Shown in pieces: positions 1 through 5,040 of a stretch of DNA of 5,040 nucleotides. Made by a program: the position numbers and the translations under genes. The stretch spans positions 1 to 5,040 of the forward strand of contig CAJXTM010000394.1 in NCBI GenBank assembly GCA_913061385.1. The letters are read 5' to 3'. The stretch's first letter is position 1, and the number at the start of each line of letters is the position of its first letter. The notes under the pieces are model-generated. The model was not told where the DNA came from. It saw only the letters and a list, made by a program, of their open reading frames with translations, and did not search any database. Source of the DNA: an uncultured Rhodopirellula sp. GTDB lineage: Bacteria > Planctomycetota > Planctomycetia > Pirellulales > Pirellulaceae.

Positions 1-44
1 ATCAGCCTCGGTCTCGTGGGCTCGGAGATGTGTATAAGAGACAG
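1..44 (+). other. Illumina Nextera adapter with i7 index (library artefact, not genomic)
   Basis: Positions 11-44 match the Nextera Read 2 transposase adapter, ending in the 19-bp Tn5 mosaic end (AGATGTGTATAAGAGACAG, 26-44). Positions 3-10 (CAGCCTCG) match the Nextera i7 index N710 as written in the oligo, and positions 1-2 (AT) fit the last bases of the P7 arm. This is synthetic DNA and should be trimmed. Genomic sequence begins at 45. The adapter match is seen directly; the index identity is from memory. Confidence 0.98.
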
Positions 45-135
45 GATGGCAGGGCTGCGTGCTGAAAATCACTCGCTTTCGATGTGGCTCAGACACAGAT
101 GGTTGGGGAAGATTCGCTCGTGGGGGCTGATTCAT
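45..135 (-). CDS. Possible 5' end of an unidentified gene, cut by the fragment end
   Basis: On the minus strand an ATG at 135 opens a frame that stays open for 30 codons to the genomic end at 45. It begins MNQPPRANLPQPSVSEPHRK and continues into RVIFSTQPCH. The N-terminus is proline-rich and hydrophilic, with no signal peptide or recognisable motif. It lies 53 bases downstream of the lapA stop on the same strand, so it could be the next gene of that operon. A purine-rich GGGAAAG lies about 15 bases upstream of the ATG, too far for a normal ribosome binding site. I do not recognise the product. Thirty open codons are weak evidence, and the stretch could simply be intergenic. Confidence 0.25.
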
Positions 136-188
136 GCCGGACTGAATGTCTTTCCCATGTCACATCGCTCATCGGTAACGGGGCTGAG

Positions 189-515
189 CTAGTCGTTAGC
201 GGTCGTTTCCGATGGATGGTTCCCCTCTTTCCTGCCACCAATTCGTCGAGATGTTGTCTTGCTGGACGCTTGGCCTGAATCCGTGGCTTGATGTTGTGAT
301 TTCTGTTTTTTCTTCTTTCGCTTACGAAGCATCGATGCTGTCAGTAGCGAGCCCAGCAAAAAACCAATCGTCGTTGTTGAGATCAAAAGTATCGAAAGTG
401 GCAGGAGTTGCTTCCAAAAAAGAAGCTGAATCTCAACCTGAGCCTGGTTCTGAAAGACCAGCGCTAGCGTCACAACCGCGATCAAGATCAGGAAGAACCA
501 ACGGATTTTCTGCAT
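189..515 (-). CDS. LapA-family (DUF1049) small inner-membrane protein
   Basis: This gene encodes a 108-residue protein with the layout of the lipopolysaccharide assembly protein A domain family. A first transmembrane helix at about residues 6-23 runs into the family-typical FQN..Q.VEI.LLFW stretch (21-34). A second helix at about 37-63 carries the glycine-containing GFLLGSLL segment. A strongly basic juxtamembrane run follows (RKRKKKK, 64-70), then a polar, probably disordered cytoplasmic tail rich in Ser, Thr, Gln and Lys. By the positive-inside rule the tail should be cytoplasmic. In Escherichia coli LapA works with LapB on lipopolysaccharide assembly, but many family members outside Proteobacteria have no tested role, so I give no symbol. 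The ATG at 515 places the first helix at the usual distance from the N-terminus. No clear Shine-Dalgarno sequence is visible. The gene is divergent from imuA. The family call is firm; the function is not. Confidence 0.85.
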   Translation of the reverse strand: MQKIRWFFLILIAVVTLALVFQNQAQVEIQLLFWKQLLPLSILLISTTTIGFLLGSLLTASMLRKRKKKKQKSQHQATDSGQASSKTTSRRIGGRKEGNHPSETTAND

Positions 516-672
516 CAGCGTTTACCAATAGCCGAATAAGTACTGTACAAGCATACATTAGTTGATAGCATTTTGTAGGTGGCTGATTCAAGTCCGCCAT
601 TTCCGTCGCAATCTGCCTTTTGTCCGTCTCCATTCTCTCTCAAATTCCCTCTTGCGTGTACGTCGTTTTGTG
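516..672. promoter_or_regulatory. Divergent intergenic region between lapA and imuA
   Basis: These 157 bases should hold the promoters of lapA (leftward) and imuAB (rightward). I could not find a convincing sigma70 -35/-10 pair in either direction. The imuA frame stays open upstream to a TTG at 562, but the added 37 residues are arginine-rich, unlike a typical ImuA N-terminus. Most of the region is therefore better read as untranslated leader. It contains one imperfect LexA-like palindrome, listed separately. Confidence 0.5.
543..558. promoter_or_regulatory. Weak candidate LexA-type operator upstream of imuA
   Basis: The sequence CTGTACAAGCATACAT fits the gammaproteobacterial LexA pattern CTGT-N8-ACAG at seven of its eight defined bases. 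It lies about 115 bases before the preferred imuA start and about 28 bases before the lapA start. imuAB cassettes are typically under SOS control, which is the main reason to note it. LexA recognition sequences differ between phyla, however, and the E. coli pattern may not apply to this organism. A match this short could occur by chance. Confidence 0.2.
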
Positions 673-1803
673 ATGTCGAATCAACAAACCTTTGATTTCC
701 TAGCTGGCTATTGCCCTCAAGGCGAGACTCGTGTGAAAGACGTGGCTCGCGTGGATGATTTGTCAGCTGGGCAGTGTGATCAGGGTTCACAGCCAGTTCC
801 AGAACCGGTCAAAGAATTTCGTGCTGGTACGGATTGGCAGTGTTTGGAGCAACGCAATTTATCGCCTGCTTCTGTGGCCGAGAGTGGCCATCCTTTGGAT
901 GGTCAGGGAGTCGATGCATTGGCGGCTGAAAAGCAGGACCGAGAGTCGGTTCTTCGTAAGTTACGAGTCGAGTTGGGGTGCGTGCTACCTGGAAGCGAAA
1001 ATGAAACACAGGCAATTTATTCAACTGGCAGTGAATCAATCGACGGGATGTTGCCCCGTGGAGGTTTGCGACGCGACGCAATCACTGAGTGGGTTGCGGC
1101 GTCGGAGAGTTCGGGTGCAGCGGCTCTTTCTTTGATTGCTGCTGCCAATCTTCTGAAATTTTCGGTGAAGTCTGGGCCTTTGGTAGTTGTTTGTGGCGAG
1201 TCCGGTTTTTATCCACCAGCGGCGGTTTCATTGGGGCTTTCGGTCGATCGCATCATCTGGGTAAGGCCAAAACGCCATGCGGATCTTGTCTGGGCGATTG
1301 ATCAGGCCTTGCGATGCGAATCTGTTGCTGCCGTTTGGGCGCACGCGGGCCCTCATTTGGATGATCGTGATGCACGACGATTTCAGTTGGCGTCTGAAGC
1401 CGGACAAACAGCAGGTCTGCTGGTTCGTCCGGCAGTGACTCGCGGAAGACCCAGTTTTGCTGAAGTGCGTTTTCACGTCAAACATTTGGCGACAACCTCT
1501 CAACAGAATGAAGCTGGCTCAGGTGTGAATTCGCAAGGAAATATTTGTGATGAAACTGCGGTTCAGTCTCATCGTGCGTTGCAGATTACGGTGGATCGTT
1601 GCCGTGGTGGTACATCAGGACAGCAGACTGCGGTGCGAATTGATGATCAGGGAAATTTACGTGCGATGCCTTGGCATCACGACTCTTTACTATCGCCTGG
1701 TTGTTCAAAGGACAACAGACATGAAACGGCTGCTGTGCATCTGGCTTCCGAACTGGCCCATCCAAAGACTACGAAGCGAGTTGTTGCAAGCCGCAGAGCG
1801 TAG
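673..1803 (+). CDS. imuA: ImuA, RecA-like translesion-synthesis accessory protein
   Basis: This encodes a RecA/SulA-like accessory factor of the damage-induced ImuA-ImuB-DnaE2 mutasome, which acts at stalled replication forks in the cytoplasm. From the ATG at 673 it is 376 residues, longer than the roughly 220-270 usual in Proteobacteria. The excess is mostly a poorly conserved polar N-terminal region (about 1-102). The RecA-like core follows: a TGSESIDGMLPRGGLRR segment (about 118-134), a degenerate Walker A position reading SESSGAAALS (144-153) with no Lys-Thr, the family-like CGESGFYPPAAVSLGL stretch (174-189), RIIWVRP plus W..DQALR (193-214), and a late VDRCRGG (307-313). I chose the ATG at 673 over an in-frame TTG at 562 because the extra residues look non-coding; neither start has a clear Shine-Dalgarno sequence. 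The last 83 bases overlap imuB in another frame, suggesting translational coupling. The family is assigned from motif pattern and from the ImuB partner. Confidence 0.88.
   Translation: MSNQQTFDFLAGYCPQGETRVKDVARVDDLSAGQCDQGSQPVPEPVKEFRAGTDWQCLEQRNLSPASVAESGHPLDGQGVDALAAEKQDRESVLRKLRVELGCVLPGSENETQAIYSTGSESIDGMLPRGGLRRDAITEWVAASESSGAAALSLIAAANLLKFSVKSGPLVVVCGESGFYPPAAVSLGLSVDRIIWVRPKRHADLVWAIDQALRCESVAAVWAHAGPHLDDRDARRFQLASEAGQTAGLLVRPAVTRGRPSFAEVRFHVKHLATTSQQNEAGSGVNSQGNICDETAVQSHRALQITVDRCRGGTSGQQTAVRIDDQGNLRAMPWHHDSLLSPGCSKDNRHETAAVHLASELAHPKTTKRVVASRRA
1707..1712 (+). promoter_or_regulatory. Shine-Dalgarno sequence of imuB
   Basis: AAAGGA lies eight bases before the ATG at 1721, inside the imuA coding sequence. 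It decides the imuB start: the imuB frame is open back to an ATG at 1547, but the ImuB-typical N-terminus MKRLLCIWLPNWPIQRL begins at 1721, directly after this site. Ribosomes translating imuA would pass over it, consistent with coupled translation. Confidence 0.75.
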
Positions 1804-3601
1804 GTCGGAGCATCTAGGTTCCGCCACGAGTTCGGGTACTCCGATTGTGCTGTGGGCTGAAGACCCTCGTCGTGGGCGGTTGGTGGCTGCTTGCTGTCAT
1901 GCAGCATCAAAACTTGGGGTGCGGGCTTCCATGAAGCTTGCCGAGGCCACAGAGTTGGTTCGCGTTCCCGGGATTTCTAAGGCGGGGCAGTCAGACGCAT
2001 CCAAAAGACGTCCGTTGATTCAGCCTCATGATCGGGTTCTTGATCAACAAACACTTGAACAAATTGCAGTGTCTGTCCAGCAGCAGATCACCCCCAAGGT
2101 TGCTCTGGAAGGTCTGGGAGAAAAACCATGGTCTGGGCACCCACGGCATCAATGCGAGTCTCTGTTGTGCGAAATATCGGGAGTCAGTCATCTGTTCGGT
2201 GATGAGCTGGGCCTATTGATGGCTGTAGAAAAAATGTTGGCTGGGCGGCACTTGCGAGCAAGAATGGCAATCGCTGATTCGGTGGCTGCAGCATGGGCTT
2301 TGTCCCACGAAGCAAATATGAAACCATTGACGTTGCCAAAGAAAAAAGACAGCCACAAGGATACAGCTGATAGCAGCAAAGCAAAACAGAACCGTTCTTC
2401 ACCACGTATCTTCCATGGCGGTTTGATTGTTCGTGGAGCCGAAGACACTGCGCGAGCAATTGGGTATTTACCTGTCCAGTCATTGAGGATTGCTGCAGGC
2501 ACAGTGTCCACTCTGGCAAGGCTTGGCGTTGCATCTGTAAGTCAGTTGCTGTCGCTGCCTCGAAGTGGATTAGCCACAAGACTTGGTCGCGATTTGGTGC
2601 AGCGGTTGGAGCAGGTTCAAGCAGAAGTTGATGAGCCACTGATCGTTCATCAGGCGGAAGCTGAGTATGCCGTGACTCTCACATTGCAGTATCCCACGGC
2701 CGACCTTGAAATTTTGACAGATCGAATCAAACGATTAGCATCGCAACTGACATCGCGATTAATGCTCCAGCAATGTGGAGCATTACGGTTGTCATGTTGC
2801 CTGAATTTGGGTGGTCGAAAAAAGATGAACCTAGATGTTGGATTGTTTGCACCCACGGTTGATGCTGACCATCTCAGTGGTTTGATTATCAATCAGTTGG
2901 AGTCAAAGCGAATCGAGGATAAGGTTGAGCGTTTGAGCCTGATGGTGACGCTGTCAGGAGCACTTCGTAGCAGTCAGTCCTCTCTTTTTGAGCTTGATGA
3001 GACACAGGTTTCGGCAACAGGGATGACAGGTGCCGCCATCAGCCGTTTGGTCGATTCTTTGAGCGGAAGGATAGGGCGTGATCGAGTTGGATATTTGGAG
3101 CTTCAGAATGATCCTCTGCCTGAGCGAGCGTTTGATGTCTTGCCATTGGCGGGGAATGCAATCTCACCGACTCAGAAACGGCGGAAGAAAAGGAGAGGAC
3201 AGAGTACTGGTCGATGGTCCCAAGACGTTCAGGCGGCAATCAATCACGCGATGGTAAAGCCCGCAGCTGGTGACGCACTACGTCGTCCTCTCGCTCTTCT
3301 TGCTGAACCTGCACCCATACGCGTGGCGTGGGATGGGACAGATTTCAGCCTCCGAGTATCAGATCCTCATTTGCCTCACCGTATTCGATTCAATGGGGCA
3401 GATCATTTGGTGCTGAAACACTGGGGGCCGGAAAGAATAGAGAGTGGGTGGTGGAGAGGAAAGTCAATTCGCCGTGACTATTACCGCATTGAAACCGATC
3501 AGGGTGCATGGTGGTGGATATTTCGCAATCTGGTCACCCGAGACGAGCTGCAAAGAAGTCGAACACCTTACTGTTGGATGTTGCATGGTCGATTCAGCTG
3601 A
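1721..3601 (+). CDS. imuB: ImuB, inactive Y-family polymerase and clamp-binding scaffold of the mutasome
   Basis: This is a 626-residue Y-family DNA polymerase homologue of the ImuB type, which links ImuA, the DnaE2 polymerase and the sliding clamp during error-prone lesion bypass. The N-terminus MKRLLCIWLPNWPIQRL is characteristic of ImuB, with no Asp at the first metal-ligand position. The second catalytic site reads EISGVSHLFGDE (151-162) in place of the Asp-Glu pair of active enzymes, so it is probably non-catalytic. A helix-hairpin-helix-like thumb segment follows (about 265-300, LARLGVASVSQLLSLPRSG), then a little-finger-like region (about 310-415). QSSLF at 419-423 is a beta-clamp-binding motif. 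The C-terminal domain (about 525-626) has GPERIESGWWRG, RDYYRI, WWWIFRN and a final W-M-L-H-G-R-F, all typical of ImuB. Two charged inserts stand out: a Lys/Ser-rich linker at 205-228 and a basic patch at 486-492. It overlaps imuA by 83 bases, and no dnaE2 follows it. Confidence 0.95.
   Translation: MKRLLCIWLPNWPIQRLRSELLQAAERRSEHLGSATSSGTPIVLWAEDPRRGRLVAACCHAASKLGVRASMKLAEATELVRVPGISKAGQSDASKRRPLIQPHDRVLDQQTLEQIAVSVQQQITPKVALEGLGEKPWSGHPRHQCESLLCEISGVSHLFGDELGLLMAVEKMLAGRHLRARMAIADSVAAAWALSHEANMKPLTLPKKKDSHKDTADSSKAKQNRSSPRIFHGGLIVRGAEDTARAIGYLPVQSLRIAAGTVSTLARLGVASVSQLLSLPRSGLATRLGRDLVQRLEQVQAEVDEPLIVHQAEAEYAVTLTLQYPTADLEILTDRIKRLASQLTSRLMLQQCGALRLSCCLNLGGRKKMNLDVGLFAPTVDADHLSGLIINQLESKRIEDKVERLSLMVTLSGALRSSQSSLFELDETQVSATGMTGAAISRLVDSLSGRIGRDRVGYLELQNDPLPERAFDVLPLAGNAISPTQKRRKKRRGQSTGRWSQDVQAAINHAMVKPAAGDALRRPLALLAEPAPIRVAWDGTDFSLRVSDPHLPHRIRFNGADHLVLKHWGPERIESGWWRGKSIRRDYYRIETDQGAWWWIFRNLVTRDELQRSRTPYCWMLHGRFS
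2760..2785. repeat. Perfect 10-bp inverted repeat inside imuB
   Basis: TAATGCTCCA and its exact reverse complement TGGAGCATTA flank a six-base loop (GCAATG). The structure lies in the little-finger coding region, at about ImuB residues 347-355. No U-tract follows, so it is not an intrinsic terminator. It could fold in the mRNA, or it may be a chance result of codon choice. Confidence 0.6.
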
Positions 3602-3602
3602 A

Positions 3603-4055
3603 TCATGTTGCCGACGAAGTCTGGTTGTCAGATCCCGCCATGGGAAGAACATCAGCACGCTCATTGGTGGGTTTGCGATCACGCTGCAATTTCCTTTCAT
3701 GAATTGCGTTGCCCAGTTCGAGGTGGGGCATCAGGCCCTCGTCCAGGATCAGCCTCTCAAGAGGTTTGCCGTGTTCGGTCTGGATCAACAGTTATCTGCC
3801 GAGCTCGAGACGGTTCAAGTATCCAACTTCCATCGCTAGTTCTCCGAATGGCCGATTGAAAATGGTTTGCAGGGGCAGCACATCAAGTACCTGACTCATG
3901 GACATGAATTCAGTTTCAACGCCCTGTTGTGTGATTGGAGTACAAGACACAAGGTTCCGATCAAGTGCCGACAGTGCTTGCGAAGGTGTGAAGTAGCCGC
4001 CTTCGACGAGGTCAACGCATGGACGTAGGAAGAGTTCGCCCCAGATTGCAAAATG
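3603..4055 (-). pseudogene. Decayed gene for a helical-hairpin-repeat protein (MshEN/GspE N-terminal-like)
   Basis: Read in one minus-strand frame from 4055 to the TGA at 3605-3603, this stretch gives about 149 codons of protein-like sequence broken by a single TAA at 3794-3792. Before the stop come WGELFLRPCVDLVEGGYFTP, SQALSALDRN, MSQVLDVLP and RPFGELAMEVGYLNRLELGR. After it come LLIQTEHGKPLERLILDEGL, MPHLELGNAIHERKLQRD and a polar tail. The repeated scheme (FGELA..xGYLN..EL...LLIQ..xGKPL..LILDEGL) is that of small helical hairpins like those in MshEN-type domains and in uncharacterised proteins that repeat this unit. The conserved pattern runs through the TAA, so one T-to-A change (TTA to TAA) would explain it. 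No ATG, GTG or TTG start precedes the homology, and a TGA at 4058-4056 closes the frame upstream, so the N-terminus is also damaged. It lies downstream of ispG on the same strand. A sequencing error at the TAA is possible. Confidence 0.55.
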
Positions 4056-4251
4056 TCAGGACGGCGTGAGTTCAAACTACATCCACTAAAGTGGACTGCT
4101 TGGCTGAATGTTGATGCTGTGCGTGTGGAAAAGTCACAATTGCTCACTACTTTTGCAAGTATCTGCTTAGCTTTGTAGGAGCAGTCGCGTTTTGAGTAGG
4201 GACGATCTTCGATTGGGGTCTGGTCTTGCCATTACCGAAGCGGCAGAGATT
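4056..4251. other. Gene-free spacer between ispG and the pseudogene
   Basis: All six frames are short or lack protein-like composition. I see no tRNA and no convincing terminator. A 5-bp perfect hairpin (TCCAC-TAAA-GTGGA, 4082-4095) has no U-tract on either side. An AAAAGT/ACTTTT inverted repeat (4129-4154) has a 14-base loop and an AT-rich stem. The spacer may include remnants of the missing 5' end of the neighbouring pseudogene and the 3' untranslated region of ispG. Confidence 0.5.
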
Positions 4252-5007
4252 TCAACTCTGCAGTGTTGTCTCTGTTTTGTCCTGAATAAGAATGTCCAGT
4301 TCCTGCTTCAGTTTCGGAAGGATCTCATCGTAGCCAAATGCTCCGAGTGCCTGCGTGCCTTTTTTTAGGTTCACCTTTGCTGGGCCGCACCATAGTCCCA
4401 AATCAGCGTCGTCAGTCTCTCCGGGGCCGTTGACGCGACATCCCATCACGGCAATCGTGATAGCGTAATCCTTGGCGTATTCGGTCATCTCTTTGACGTT
4501 GGCCGCGAGGTCGACGAATGCTTCATTTTCCACTCGTGAGCAGCTTGGGCAGCTGATGATGTTCAAGGCTTTCGTGTTCAGGTTGACAACCGTTCGTACT
4601 CTGCCGGCATAAATGTCGTCGATGATTCCCCGACCGGCGTCAATCTCTTCCGGTTTGCGATCGTTTGGTAAAGTCAACGATACCCGAACTGTGTCTCCGA
4701 TACCGCGACCGATCAGCTGTTCGAATGCGATTCGAGTTTTGATGATGCCGTCGGGTGGCATCCCTGCTTCGGTGACGCCCAGATGAAGCGGCACGTCTGG
4801 CCTTTGTTCGGCAAAACGTTGGTTGACCTCAATCACCTTGCTTGGATCTGAATCTTTGAGCGAGATGACGTAGCGGCTGAAATCCAACGAATCAACAAAA
4901 TCACAGTGTTCCAATGCGCTTTCTAGCATGGGAGTGATCGAATCTTTGGGATCGTACTTTTCTTTCTTCGCGGGATCGACACTTCCGCAATTCACACCAA
5001 TCCGCAC
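4252..5007 (-). CDS. ispG: IspG (GcpE), HMBPP synthase, 3' two-thirds only
   Basis: The enzyme reduces 2-C-methyl-D-erythritol 2,4-cyclodiphosphate to (E)-4-hydroxy-3-methylbut-2-enyl diphosphate, the penultimate step of the MEP isoprenoid pathway, in the cytoplasm with a [4Fe-4S] cluster. The 251 genomic residues start at [11 protein letters not shown] and reach the natural TGA at 4254-4252. Roughly the first 110-140 residues of the TIM-barrel domain lie beyond the fragment. The rest of the barrel carries LHLGVTEAG (74-82) and [13 protein letters not shown] (100-112). The cluster-binding domain is complete: ISCPSCSR supplies Cys153 and Cys156, [10 protein letters not shown] supplies Cys190 and Glu197, and ADLGLWCG follows. 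These are the three cysteines and one glutamate that ligate the cluster in known IspG proteins. The short C-terminal tail is normal for single-domain bacterial IspG. Any translation that begins MYKRQ at 5022 includes five adapter-encoded residues that are not part of the protein. Confidence 0.97.
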   Translation of the reverse strand: MRIGVNCGSVDPAKKEKYDPKDSITPMLESALEHCDFVDSLDFSRYVISLKDSDPSKVIEVNQRFAEQRPDVPLHLGVTEAGMPPDGIIKTRIAFEQLIGRGIGDTVRVSLTLPNDRKPEEIDAGRGIIDDIYAGRVRTVVNLNTKALNIISCPSCSRVENEAFVDLAANVKEMTEYAKDYAITIAVMGCRVNGPGETDDADLGLWCGPAKVNLKKGTQALGAFGYDEILPKLKQELDILIQDKTETTLQS

Positions 5008-5040
5008 CTGTCTCTTATACACATCTGACGCTGCCGACGA
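5008..5040 (-). other. Illumina Nextera Read 1 adapter (library artefact, not genomic)
   Basis: These 33 bases are the reverse complement of the Nextera Read 1 transposase adapter. They begin with the Tn5 mosaic end (CTGTCTCTTATACACATCT, 5008-5026) and end with GACGCTGCCGACGA (5027-5040). Genomic sequence stops at 5007. On the minus strand the mosaic end encodes the residues YKRQ after a GTG read as a start codon, which falsely extends the ispG frame. Confidence 0.98.

Noticed and set aside
26..44. Tn5 mosaic end as evidence of a natural insertion sequence
   Set aside because: It is the hyperactive mosaic end embedded in commercial adapter sequence, with an index next to it and the partner arm at the other end. 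It is therefore a library artefact.
212..565. Plus-strand 117-codon open frame opposite lapA
   Set aside because: It is the antisense shadow of lapA, which has clear family features. The plus-strand product has no coherent domain.
562..672. TTG-initiated N-terminal extension of imuA
   Set aside because: The 37 added residues are arginine-rich, have no Shine-Dalgarno sequence before the TTG, and do not resemble the start of ImuA proteins. The ATG at 673 is preferred, although neither start has a strong ribosome binding site.
1547..1720. Upstream in-frame extension of imuB
   Set aside because: It lies within imuA in a different frame, and the ImuB-typical N-terminus begins at 1721 behind an AAAGGA site.
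2184..2639. Minus-strand frames of 107 and 151 codons opposite imuB
   Set aside because: These are antisense shadows. imuB is well supported across the whole region, and the minus-strand products show no recognisable motif.
3444..3859. Plus-strand frames of 64-131 codons across and beyond the imuB end
   Set aside because: Two of the three start inside imuB and the other just after its stop; all run antisense to the hairpin-repeat relic and have biased, non-domain composition.
3896..4147. Minus-strand 83-codon frame
   Set aside because: The Ser/His/Cys-rich product is not protein-like. The frame beside it, ending at 4055, carries the repeat pattern instead.
4082..4154. Two small inverted repeats as an ispG terminator
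   Set aside because: One has a 5-bp stem with no U-tract. The other has an AT-rich 6-bp stem with a 14-base loop. Neither fits an intrinsic terminator.

Overview
The window is a single cloned or tagmented DNA fragment with sequencing-library adapter still attached at both ends. Positions 1-44 and 5008-5040 are Illumina Nextera adapter, so only 45-5007 (4,963 bp) is genomic. The genomic part looks like a bacterial chromosome of about 50% GC. The IspG and ImuA/ImuB sequences resemble those of Planctomycetota (Pirellulales-like), judged from remembered sequence style and not from a search, so the taxon is a moderate-confidence inference.

Layout from left to right: the possible first codons of an unidentified minus-strand gene cut by the left end (45-135); a LapA-family two-helix membrane protein on the minus strand (189-515); a divergent intergenic region of about 157 bp; then two overlapping plus-strand genes, imuA (673-1803) and imuB (1721-3601). 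These two encode the accessory proteins of the ImuA-ImuB-DnaE2 error-prone translesion synthesis complex. The polymerase gene dnaE2 is not in the window. One base after the imuB stop codon, a minus-strand reading frame (3603-4055) arrives tail-to-tail. It reads as a coherent protein of repeated helical hairpins, but an in-frame TAA interrupts it and it has no usable start, so I call it a pseudogene. After a gene-free spacer of about 196 bp comes the 3' two-thirds of ispG (4252-5007, minus strand), the iron-sulfur enzyme of the MEP isoprenoid pathway, truncated by the right adapter.

Functionally, imuA and imuB form one transcription and translation unit: imuB has a good Shine-Dalgarno sequence inside the imuA coding region, and the genes overlap by 83 bp. 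ImuA lacks the Walker A lysine. ImuB lacks the usual Y-family catalytic acids but keeps a beta-clamp-binding motif, which fits the known scaffold role of these proteins. lapA and ispG are housekeeping neighbours with no evident link to mutagenesis. I see no mobile element, CRISPR array, tRNA or rRNA. The points most worth a second look are the convergent gene relic, the split from dnaE2, and the adapter-derived residues that would corrupt an automatic ispG translation.
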